DNA of 64,000 bases, taken from NCBI GenBank assembly GCA_046598395.1, contig JBKJIQ010000047.1, positions 1 through 64,000 of the forward strand. Direction: 5' to 3'. The stretch comes from JAENVU01 sp046598395 (GTDB taxonomy: Bacteria > Actinomycetota > Acidimicrobiia > IMCC26256 > JAENVU01). The translations under genes and the position numbers were made by a program. A model generated the notes under the pieces. That model made no database searches. It had not been told where the DNA came from and saw only the letters and a list, made by a program, of their open reading frames with translations. Below, in pieces: positions 41,940 through 50,026 of this stretch. How positions within the stretch are numbered: position 1 is the first letter of the stretch; each line of letters opens with the position of its first letter.

Positions 41940-41945
41940 ACGTTA
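41940..41945 (-). promoter_or_regulatory. -10-like box for thiolase-DUF35-TetR operon
   Basis: TAACGT on the minus strand, eight bases before the GTG at 41931. Confidence 0.4.
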
Positions 41946-41984
41946 TCCAAGTACGCGCGGTGGTGTTTGTGGAAGCATCCAGGC

Positions 41985-42917
41985 GTGCTGGCCGATCTGC
42001 TGCGATCCCTCTCCAACCCACTCGCGAATCAGTTCATCGAGGTCCCTGCCCCGGTTGCGCTCACCCTCCCCGGTCGACGACCTCGCAGCCCGACTCTCAT
42101 GAACGTCGGTGAAGACGAGCGCTTCACCCCCGATCTGATCGCCGACCCGCATGGACGAATCGCGATCCTCGTCGGTCCGTTTGCGCTCCTCGACCCGGAC
42201 GGCCTGCACCGAATCGCTCACCACCTGGGGGCACCAGTGGCGAACACCTGGGGCGCGAAGGGCATCTACCCATGGAACAGCCCGCATCACATGGGCACCG
42301 GCGGACTCCAACGTGATGATTTCGCACTGTTGGGTCTGGCCGACTTCGATCTCGTCCTCACGATCGGCATCGACTCCGCGGAGACGTCGCCACCCTTCCC
42401 CTCCGCGGCACGGATCTTCCACTTACCCGACGGACTAAGACCGTTGGTGGTTCCCGGCGCGCCCCGCCCGTTCGTTCCCATCCCCAACGACCTCTTCACG
42501 AGGATCAGCGCGATCGCCCAACCCGGATACGTGGATGACGCATTCCCCCGTCACCCGGCCCGCGCGGTGATGGATCTCAAGCAATCCCTTGGCGAATCAA
42601 CCCGGGTGACGGCGCAACCTGGTCCGGTCGGGCTGTGGATCGCTCGCACGTTTCCCACCGACCGCATGGGCAGCGTGATCGTCCCGGCATACGACCGACC
42701 CGGCATCGGCGCCGCCGTCGGCCTCGTCTCCGCAGCCCAAGGAACCGAAACCGTATGCGTCGTCGCCGGCCCCATCGACGCCACGACCCACGAGGCCCTC
42801 CACGTCGCCCGTCATCATGGTTTCCCGCTGCGTCTCGAGGTGTGGGAGGACGACGTGAACTGGAACCGCACCGAGGATCTCATCGCGGTCGCGGGTCCCG
42901 TCGTAGCGTGGACGTGA
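41985..42917 (+). CDS. TPP-enzyme-like protein, probably a pseudoenzyme
   Basis: 310 residues. Residues about 45-160 match the central domain of thiamine-diphosphate enzymes such as acetolactate synthase (IAILVGPFALLDPDGLHRIA, GAPVANTWGAKGIYPW, ADFDLVLTIGID). A shortened C-terminal part (GIGAAVGLVSAAQGTETVCV, EALHVARHHGFPLRLEVWED) recalls the TPP-binding domain, but the cofactor motif GDG-x(25-30)-NN is absent. The N-terminal PYR domain with its catalytic Glu is missing as well. It probably binds a ligand without TPP catalysis. GTG at 41985 is preferred over an ATG at 41922 that overlaps the divergent gene. Confidence 0.7.
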   Translation: MLADLLRSLSNPLANQFIEVPAPVALTLPGRRPRSPTLMNVGEDERFTPDLIADPHGRIAILVGPFALLDPDGLHRIAHHLGAPVANTWGAKGIYPWNSPHHMGTGGLQRDDFALLGLADFDLVLTIGIDSAETSPPFPSAARIFHLPDGLRPLVVPGAPRPFVPIPNDLFTRISAIAQPGYVDDAFPRHPARAVMDLKQSLGESTRVTAQPGPVGLWIARTFPTDRMGSVIVPAYDRPGIGAAVGLVSAAQGTETVCVVAGPIDATTHEALHVARHHGFPLRLEVWEDDVNWNRTEDLIAVAGPVVAWT

Positions 42918-43696
42918 TGGAAGAAACTCGCACCGCGGCAATCTCCGGCGCGTCCGGCGGCATCGGTCGCGCGATTGCTCTCGGCCTGGGCCGACTCGGC
43001 TGGTCGGTGGCGCTCGGTGGTCGTCGGATCGACGCGTTGGAGATCACCGCCGATCTGGTGACGCTCGAAGGCGGCACCCCGTTCGTCCACTCGCTCGACG
43101 TGACCGATGCCGGAAGCATCGATGCCTTTTTCAACGCATCCGAAGCCGCGCTCGGCCCCGTTGATGCCCTGGTGAACAACGCGGGAATCGCCGTGCCCGG
43201 ACTGCTCGTCGACACCGACGCCGACGCGCTGGCTCGGGAGATCGACACCAACTTGCTCGGGCCACTGCTCTGCACGCGCCGGGCGCTCGGCTCGATGCTC
43301 GACGCCGGGCGCGGCGACATCGTGTTCGTCTCGTCCGACGCGGCGCGTACCCCGCGCCCGGGGCTGATCGGATACAGCGCAAGTAAGGCTGCGCTCGAAA
43401 CCGTTGCGCGCGTGGTCGATATGGAGACGGAGGGACGGGGCATCCGCACCACCGTGATCCGAGTCGGCCCGACACTCACCGACTTTGCCGGCGAGTGGAC
43501 CCCCGGTACCTACGAGCATCTGGTGGGGATGTGGCCCCGTTTCGGGATCCAACGCCACTTCAACACCATGGCACCCGAAGACATCGCCGGCGTCGTGATC
43601 CATGCCCTCACCGCACCACCGCATGCCCGCATGGACACCATCGAAATCCAACCGGTCGCTCCGGTCGCTGCCGTCAAGCCACCAGCGGTACCCTGA
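42917..43696 (+). CDS. Short-chain dehydrogenase/reductase
   Basis: 259-residue classical SDR with SGASGGIGRAIA, NNAGIAVPG, a Ser in VFVSSDAAR and YSASK. GRRIDALE after the second strand suggests NADP(H). The ATG overlaps the stop of the TPP-like gene by one base, so they share an operon. A perfect N6 dyad covers the stop codon, which may give the next gene its own promoter. Confidence 0.9.
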   Translation: MEETRTAAISGASGGIGRAIALGLGRLGWSVALGGRRIDALEITADLVTLEGGTPFVHSLDVTDAGSIDAFFNASEAALGPVDALVNNAGIAVPGLLVDTDADALAREIDTNLLGPLLCTRRALGSMLDAGRGDIVFVSSDAARTPRPGLIGYSASKAALETVARVVDMETEGRGIRTTVIRVGPTLTDFAGEWTPGTYEHLVGMWPRFGIQRHFNTMAPEDIAGVVIHALTAPPHARMDTIEIQPVAPVAAVKPPAVP

Positions 43697-43709
43697 CGCC
43701 GACGTCAGG
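43692..43709. promoter_or_regulatory. Operator-like dyad CCTGAC-N6-GTCAGG before amidohydrolase
   Basis: CCTGACGCCGACGTCAGG, perfect 6+6 arms, 20 bases before the ATG at 43730 and overlapping the upstream stop. Confidence 0.65.
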
Positions 43710-43729
43710 CTCGGACCCAAGGGAATGCA

Positions 43730-45013
43730 ATGCAGATCAACGACATGATCATCGTGAGCGTGGACGACCATGTGGTGGAACCGCCCAATATGTTCGACGC
43801 ACACCTCCCCGCGAAGTACCGAGACATTGCTCCGAAACTCGTACACAAAGCCGACGGCACCGACGTATGGCGGTTCGGCGCGATCGAAGTGCCCAACATC
43901 GGCCTGAACGCAGTCGCGGGACGACCGAAAGAGGAATACGGAATCGAACCGACCAGCTTCGGCGAGATTCGTCCGGGCTGTTACGACGTCGAGAAGCGCA
44001 TCCTCGACATGAATGCCAACGGCACCCTCGGCTCGATGAACTTCCCGAGCCTCCCGGGTTTCGCAGGCCGCCTCTTTGCCACCCTCGATGACAAAGACGC
44101 AGCCTGCGCTCTCGCTCGCGCCTACAACGATTGGCACATCGATGAATGGTGCGGCCATGCGCCGGAGCGATTCATTCCTCTCGCGATTCCCATGATCTGG
44201 GATCCGGACGCACTCGCGGATGAGGTACGACGAGTTGCGAATAAAGGGTGCCACGCGATCACGTTCCCGGAGAATCCCGAACCGTTGAACCGTCCGAGCC
44301 TGCACTCGGACTACTGGGATCCGTTCTGGCAAGCCTGCTCCGATGTCGGCACCGTGGTGTGTATGCACATCGGTTCGTCAGGCAAGCTTGTCATGACATC
44401 GGTCGATGCCCCGATTGACGTGCTGATCACGCTGCAGCCAATGAACATTGTGCAATGCGCGGCTGACCTCATCCACTCGCCGGTATTCAAGAAGTTCCCC
44501 GACGTCACCGTTGCGCTCTCCGAGGGAGGCATCGGTTGGATTCCATACTTCCTCGAGCGCCTCGACCACTCCTATCGGATCCACAAGGCATGGACCGGCT
44601 CCGACTTTGGTCATCAGATGCCGAGCGAAGTGTTCATGGAACACGTGATCCTCTGCTACATCAACGACGCGGTGGGCGTGAAACTGGCGCGCGATATCGG
44701 CGTCGATCGCATCGCAGTTGAGGTCGACTATCCGCACTCCGATGCGAACTGGCCCGAGGCCCCCGAGACCCTCGCTTCCGAGTTTGCGGCTACGGATCTC
44801 GACGACGGCGAGGTCAATGCCATGACCCACGAAAATGCCATGCGGTTCTTTCAATACGATCCGTTCTCGGTCCGTCCACGTGAGCGCTGCACTGTTGGAG
44901 CGTTGCGGTCCGAGGCCGTCGGCTGGGACGTTGCGCCACACGCGACGGCACGGCGTCCACTCGTCGAACGGGTGGGGCCGGTCAAGATCGTCGACCTCTC
45001 GCCCACCGCGTAA
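43730..45013 (+). CDS. Amidohydrolase-2-family metal-dependent hydrolase
   Basis: 427 residues. The N-terminal SVDDHVVEPPNMF is the variant metal motif of this family. CMHIGSSG and ALSEGGIGWIPYFLER are internal signatures, and VEVDYPHSDANWPEAP carries the late Asp/His. The family includes ACMSD-like decarboxylases and hydrolases of cyclic compounds; the actinobacterial branch is often found with P450s and acyl-CoA genes. AAGGGA precedes the ATG. It is a paralog of the protein at 56258. Substrate unknown. Confidence 0.9.
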   Translation: MQINDMIIVSVDDHVVEPPNMFDAHLPAKYRDIAPKLVHKADGTDVWRFGAIEVPNIGLNAVAGRPKEEYGIEPTSFGEIRPGCYDVEKRILDMNANGTLGSMNFPSLPGFAGRLFATLDDKDAACALARAYNDWHIDEWCGHAPERFIPLAIPMIWDPDALADEVRRVANKGCHAITFPENPEPLNRPSLHSDYWDPFWQACSDVGTVVCMHIGSSGKLVMTSVDAPIDVLITLQPMNIVQCAADLIHSPVFKKFPDVTVALSEGGIGWIPYFLERLDHSYRIHKAWTGSDFGHQMPSEVFMEHVILCYINDAVGVKLARDIGVDRIAVEVDYPHSDANWPEAPETLASEFAATDLDDGEVNAMTHENAMRFFQYDPFSVRPRERCTVGALRSEAVGWDVAPHATARRPLVERVGPVKIVDLSPTA

Positions 45014-45047
45014 TCACATCCTGACTCCAGACCGCCGGTCTCGAACC

Positions 45048-45815
45048 ATGACCGATCGCACCTCGGACGCCGAGCGCACGAACCGTGATTTCTGGGATGC
45101 CGATGCCGACGACTACCAAGCAGCGCATCGCGAACAGCTCGATCGGACTGGCCGCTGGGGCGTATGGGGAATCCCCGAGTCCGAGCTGAGCGCGATCGGT
45201 GACGTCTCCGGGCTCGATGTCTTGGAACTCGGTTGCGGCGGCGCGCAGCACACAATTGGAGTCGCGATGGCTGCTCGCCGCCGGGTCGGTCTCGACGTGT
45301 CGGTGCACCAGCTCCGGCACGCAGGTCGCAACCTGGCCGCGGCCGAACTGCCCACGGCGCTCACCTGCGCGAGTGCCACCGCGACACCGTTCCGGGCCGA
45401 GAGCTTCGATGTCGTCTTCTGCGACCACGGAGCCATGAGCTTCTGTGACCCGTCGGCGACGGTCCCCGAGGTCGCTCGGGTGTTACGCCCCGGCGGTCTC
45501 CTCGTGTTCAACGCGTCCACGCTGTTCCGGAACCTGTGCTTCCCCACCGATGATCCCGACGCACGGATCACGCGGACGCTGCAAAGCCCATACTTCGGAG
45601 CCCGCATGTTCGACTGGGGTGACGGCACGATCGACTTCCAGATTCCTCATGGGGAATGGATCGCACTCTTTGGGGCACATGGATTGAGGGTCGAAGCCCT
45701 GATCGAGATCCGGCCACCGAAGGACGCAGCCACCAGCTACCCCGACTACACCGATCTCGACTGGGCCCGACGGTGGCCCGCCGAAGAAATCTGGCGCGTT
45801 CGCAAGCAACTCTGA
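45048..45815 (+). CDS. SAM-dependent methyltransferase (class I)
   Basis: 255 residues with motif I VLELGCGGAQHTIG near residue 60, an acidic end of the second strand (VGLDVSVHQL), and SFDVVFCDHGAMSFCDP plus VLRPGGLLVFNAS. The lid near DADDYQAAHREQL is typical of small-molecule methyltransferases of the Methyltransf_11 type. It follows the amidohydrolase by 34 bases. The acceptor is unknown. Confidence 0.9.
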   Translation: MTDRTSDAERTNRDFWDADADDYQAAHREQLDRTGRWGVWGIPESELSAIGDVSGLDVLELGCGGAQHTIGVAMAARRRVGLDVSVHQLRHAGRNLAAAELPTALTCASATATPFRAESFDVVFCDHGAMSFCDPSATVPEVARVLRPGGLLVFNASTLFRNLCFPTDDPDARITRTLQSPYFGARMFDWGDGTIDFQIPHGEWIALFGAHGLRVEALIEIRPPKDAATSYPDYTDLDWARRWPAEEIWRVRKQL

Positions 45816-45825
45816 ACGACGCCGG

Positions 45826-47424
45826 TCAGCGGTCGAAGTTCACACCGGCCACTTCACGGTCCCAGGTTGACGCGGTCGCGCCGTCGGCGCGAAGTTCGTA
45901 TTTCAACACCCGGCCCACCGGGTTACGGGGCAGGTCTGAGCGGAACTCGATGTAGCGCGGAATCGCGAAGTACGGAACCCGTTCCGCGCACCACCGACAG
46001 AAGTCCTCCTCGGAAAGCACCGCGCCGACCACCAGCACAGCAGTGATCTTCACGTCGTCTTCGCCGTGCTCGCTCGCCACGGCGTGCACGGCGACATCCG
46101 CGATGGACTCGTGCGCGATGACCGTGCGTTCAATCTCGAAACTCGAGATGTTCTCACCCCGCCGCCGGAGGTAGTCCTTCTTGCGGTCGACGAAGAACAG
46201 GAAGCCGTCCTCATCGATCCGACCGAGGTCGCCGGTATGGAACCAGAGATTTCGCAACACCTCGACCGTTGCCTCCGGTCGCTGCCAGTAACCCGCGAAC
46301 ATGAGATTCGGTCCGGTCGGCCGACACACGATCTCACCGATCGCGTCATGGGCCACGGGCTGATCGTTGCCATCCACAATCTTGACTTCGAACTCGTGCG
46401 TATTCGGCCGTCCCGCCGCACCGACCTTGTTGCTCTCGCCCACAGGAAGCATCGAGATGAGCGACGCCTCCGTGAGTCCGTAGCCCCCACTGAACGTCGC
46501 GCAGCCAAACCGCTGCCGCCAGATCCGATCGGTATCGGGCGGTATCGGCGCCGCGGCACAGAGACGAAGCCGGTGCCCGGCCGATTCCGGGTGGTCATCG
46601 GCGTTCGCAATGAGAATCGCCAGCGAGCCCAACATCGACAGCATCGTCGCACCGGTCCGCTGTACCTCCGGCCAGAACCGACTGACCGAGAACTTGCGCA
46701 CGATCGCCGCACGCCCACCGGTGAGCAAGGTCCCGACCACGCACACCGAGATGGCATTGAAATGGAACAGCGGAAGCGGTGTCAGGACCACGTCATCGGC
46801 GGTGCGCCCCCAGGCCCGGGCGATTTGCTCGGCCAACGAAACCACGTATTGGTGCGGGAGCATGCAACCCTTGGACGCGCCCGTGGTTCCGGCGGTATAG
46901 ATGAAACACGCAAGGTCGGCCGGTCCAACCTGCACGACAGGTAGGGCATCGTCTCGAGCCTCGGCGAGCAGATGACTCCACGCATAGGCCGATACCGAAC
47001 CGGACCACGCCACCATTTCTCCCACCACGATGACTGCGGCGAGTTTCGGAACTGTCGAGCCGACAACCGCCGCGGCCCGCTCCGCCAATCCACTCTGCAC
47101 CACCACGATGGCGGCGCCGGAGTCGGCCAGAACGTGGCGGAGGAAATCTCCTTTGTATGCAGTGTTGATCGGTACGTGTATCGCGCCCAGTTTGAGGGTT
47201 GCAAAGAACGCGATGACTTGTTCGGGCGAGTTTTCCAGCAACGTCGCGACGCGGTCTCCCTGCGTGACGCCAAGGGCGGCCAATGCATGCGCGATCCGAT
47301 TCGCAGCAACATCGATACTGCGAGCGGTGTGGGTGAGACCGTCGAAGTCGAGGTACGGGCCGTCCGGGTCGGAACCCAACCGGGCTGCGAGTGCCGCCAG
47401 CACGGTGTCCGGTCCATTCGTCAC
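45826..47424 (-). CDS. Acyl-CoA synthetase (AMP-forming, CaiC-like)
   Basis: 532 residues of the ANL family, nearer to crotonobetaine/carnitine-CoA ligases than to medium-chain ligases. The phosphate loop is YTAGTTGASKGCMLPH. FSGGYGLTEASLI, HTGDLGRIDEDGFLFFVDRK and a C-terminal VGRVLKYEL are present. The last motif has Arg where the catalytic Lys of TGK is usual, which may reduce adenylation or reflect alignment. The GTG at 47424 has TACGCT seven bases upstream. Divergent from the GGDEF-EAL gene. Confidence 0.9.
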   Translation of the reverse strand: MTNGPDTVLAALAARLGSDPDGPYLDFDGLTHTARSIDVAANRIAHALAALGVTQGDRVATLLENSPEQVIAFFATLKLGAIHVPINTAYKGDFLRHVLADSGAAIVVVQSGLAERAAAVVGSTVPKLAAVIVVGEMVAWSGSVSAYAWSHLLAEARDDALPVVQVGPADLACFIYTAGTTGASKGCMLPHQYVVSLAEQIARAWGRTADDVVLTPLPLFHFNAISVCVVGTLLTGGRAAIVRKFSVSRFWPEVQRTGATMLSMLGSLAILIANADDHPESAGHRLRLCAAAPIPPDTDRIWRQRFGCATFSGGYGLTEASLISMLPVGESNKVGAAGRPNTHEFEVKIVDGNDQPVAHDAIGEIVCRPTGPNLMFAGYWQRPEATVEVLRNLWFHTGDLGRIDEDGFLFFVDRKKDYLRRRGENISSFEIERTVIAHESIADVAVHAVASEHGEDDVKITAVLVVGAVLSEEDFCRWCAERVPYFAIPRYIEFRSDLPRNPVGRVLKYELRADGATASTWDREVAGVNFDR

Positions 47425-47431
47425 CCGGCCG

Positions 47432-47437
47432 AGCGTA
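47432..47437 (-). promoter_or_regulatory. -10-like box for CoA ligase gene
   Basis: TACGCT on the minus strand, seven bases before the GTG at 47424. Confidence 0.4.
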
Positions 47438-47510
47438 GCGGCGGCCCGGTGGGCGCCGTGGCGGAGCACTGGTGCCGGACGTCCTGGGGAGCCAAGATAT
47501 CCGCCGACCT

Positions 47511-50018
47511 ATGACGGTGAACGCTCCGACTCCCAACGAACCGACAGCATCGCCATCGCCGGACCTCACCGACGCCGACTCATTCCGGCTCGTCTTCGAG
47601 CATTCGCCGGTCGGCGTGGCGATTGGACGTCCCGGCGGCGAGATCGTGTACGTCAACGAAACCATGTGCCGACTACTCGGATCTCCTCGCGATGAGATCA
47701 CGGTCAGCACCTTCATCAATGCCGCCCACCCTGACCACAAGTTACGAGTCCGAGTTCGGCTCGCATCCCTGCAGTCCGGGGAGTTCCAGACCTTCGTCAG
47801 GGAGACCCGGTTTCAACACGCAGACGGAACGGTGGTGAGTGCCCGCTTCCACGTGAGCGCATCCCGGAATCCCGACGGCTCGATCGTCTACCTCGTCGCC
47901 CACGCCGAAGACATCACCGAGAGTCGGCGAACCGAGGAAGCGCTCGCGCTCAGCGAGGACCGATTTCGTGCGGCCAGCGAAGCGAGCCTTGATTCGCTCG
48001 TCATGATGGACGCCGTGCGCGATGACGCCGGAACGATCGTCGACTTCACAATCACGGTCGCCAATGAGAACGCGGCCAAGCTCTTCGGCCTGCCCGTCGC
48101 GGACCTGCTGGGGAAACGGGTCACCCGTCATTTCCCCCCAGCCCACAAGGACGCACTCCTCAAGAAGTACGTCGACGTTGTCGAGTCGGGCGAACCGGTC
48201 AATGCCGAATACCCCGCGGCACACCCTCGCGTTCAGGCGACCTGGATCAGAGAGCAAATCGTCAAGGTCGACGACGGTGTTGCGATGACGTCGAGCGATA
48301 TCTCGGACCAGAAGAACGCCGAGTTGACCGTCCGCGAGAGCGAGGAGCGCTATCGGGCACTCTTGCTCCATGCCATCGATGTGGTCTGCATCATCGATCC
48401 GGGCGGCTTCATCCGATACACCAGTCCGGCGGTCGAACGGGTACTCGGGTACAACCCTGAGGAGTTCTGTCAGCTGCATCCGTTCGACCTGGTGCATCCC
48501 ACCGATCTCGACTCCTGGCTGGAGCAATGGCGCAATTTGGAAGGGCGGCTCGACGCACGGTTCACCGCCGAAGTACGCGCCCGGCACCGCGACGGTGGCT
48601 ACCGCTGGTTCGAGGTCAGCTTGCGTGATCTTCGCCACGACGATCGCATCAACGGATTCGTTGTCCACTTCTACGACGTCGGCGATCGCCGGGAGGCCCA
48701 AGAAGCGCTCGTCCATCAGACCCTGCACGACGGGCTCACCGGACTTCCCAACCGTGCGCTCCTGCTCGACCGCCTCGGCCATGCCCTCGATCGGTCCCTC
48801 CGGCGTGAGCACAGTGCGGCGTTGCTATTTCTCGACGTCGATCACTTCAAGGCAGTCAATGACGCACTCGGTCACGCAACGGGCGACGCGCTCCTGCGTG
48901 AGGTCGCATCGCGGCTCCGCTCCACGATGCGCCCCGAGGACACCGTCGCACGCCTGGGGGGTGACGAATTCGTCATCTGCTGCGAAGAGATCGACGACGT
49001 CACTGGCGCAATCGCAATGGCCGACCGTATTCGCGAGGTCTTCGCCGAACCGTTCCACCCGGACGGCCACGAGTTGACCGTCGGCACCAGCATCGGAGTC
49101 GCACTGGCCACCAGCACCACCGAAGGCCCCGAAGCCCTGCTGCGCGATGCCGACGCCGCGATGTACGTCGCGAAGGCCCGAGGTCGAGACCGCTATGTGG
49201 TGTACGACGACGCGCTCCGGCGCCGAGTTCTGAACCACCTCGACACCGAAGCTGGGTTGCGCGAGGCGCTCACCAACGGCGACCTCGTGGTTCATTGGCA
49301 ACCCGTGTTCGACCTGACCACCGACCACATCGTTGGCATGGAGGCCTTGGTCCGGTGGCAACACGCAGAACGCGGGCTCCTCCTCCCCGCCGACTTCCTG
49401 GGCGCGGCCATGATCGCGGGGCTTGACGCTCCGCTCGGCGGGTTTGTTCTCGAAACTGCGTGCGGTGTGCTCAGCGAGTGGGAGAGTGCCGGGATCGCCC
49501 CTCCCATCATTTGGCTCAACCTGAGCACCAGCCAGCTCACGTGGTCGGGAACCGTCGACCGCGTCCGAGCATCGCTGCGCGCCAACGGGATCGAACCCCA
49601 TCGAATTGGATTCGACGTTGCGGAGCAGGCAATCGCCGAGATCGACCGCGCTCGCCGCGCCAGTGCAGAGCTGGCCGGGCTCCGTGATCTCGGATGCGCG
49701 ATTGCCATCGACGACTTCGGCACCGGACACGCGTCTCCCCTCGCAGTGCGCCGCTACGGGATCACCCACGTGAAGCTCGACCGATCCCTCGTCCAAACCG
49801 CATCGGACAATGACCCCATGCTCCCTGCGTTGTTGAGCCTCGCCCGCATGCTCGGTGTCGAGGTTCTCGCGGAAGGAGTCGAGACGGCCGAGCAGCTCGA
49901 TCGGGTACGCCACGCCGGCTGCCAAGCTGCGACCGGCAACTTCTTGGCGCCGGCCGCGTCCACGACCGATACCACCGCACTGCTCCGCCGCCATGCCGAG
50001 ATGCTTCGCTCCGAGTGA
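47511..50018 (+). CDS. PAS-GGDEF-EAL cyclic-di-GMP protein
   Basis: 835 residues without membrane segments, so a soluble sensor. Three PAS domains lie at about 28-150, 155-280 and 285-410. The GGDEF domain has RLGGDEF with an RPED inhibitory site five residues before it, so diguanylate cyclase activity should be product-inhibited. The EAL domain keeps MEALVRW, NLSTSQL, IDDFGTG, KLDRS and EVLAEGVET. The last loop reads ATGNF instead of the usual QG(Y/F), so phosphodiesterase activity is less sure. The ATG at 47511 is chosen over a GTG at 47472. No c-di-GMP target gene is adjacent. Confidence 0.93.
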   Translation: MTVNAPTPNEPTASPSPDLTDADSFRLVFEHSPVGVAIGRPGGEIVYVNETMCRLLGSPRDEITVSTFINAAHPDHKLRVRVRLASLQSGEFQTFVRETRFQHADGTVVSARFHVSASRNPDGSIVYLVAHAEDITESRRTEEALALSEDRFRAASEASLDSLVMMDAVRDDAGTIVDFTITVANENAAKLFGLPVADLLGKRVTRHFPPAHKDALLKKYVDVVESGEPVNAEYPAAHPRVQATWIREQIVKVDDGVAMTSSDISDQKNAELTVRESEERYRALLLHAIDVVCIIDPGGFIRYTSPAVERVLGYNPEEFCQLHPFDLVHPTDLDSWLEQWRNLEGRLDARFTAEVRARHRDGGYRWFEVSLRDLRHDDRINGFVVHFYDVGDRREAQEALVHQTLHDGLTGLPNRALLLDRLGHALDRSLRREHSAALLFLDVDHFKAVNDALGHATGDALLREVASRLRSTMRPEDTVARLGGDEFVICCEEIDDVTGAIAMADRIREVFAEPFHPDGHELTVGTSIGVALATSTTEGPEALLRDADAAMYVAKARGRDRYVVYDDALRRRVLNHLDTEAGLREALTNGDLVVHWQPVFDLTTDHIVGMEALVRWQHAERGLLLPADFLGAAMIAGLDAPLGGFVLETACGVLSEWESAGIAPPIIWLNLSTSQLTWSGTVDRVRASLRANGIEPHRIGFDVAEQAIAEIDRARRASAELAGLRDLGCAIAIDDFGTGHASPLAVRRYGITHVKLDRSLVQTASDNDPMLPALLSLARMLGVEVLAEGVETAEQLDRVRHAGCQAATGNFLAPAASTTDTTALLRRHAEMLRSE

Positions 50019-50026
50019 ACCGTTCG

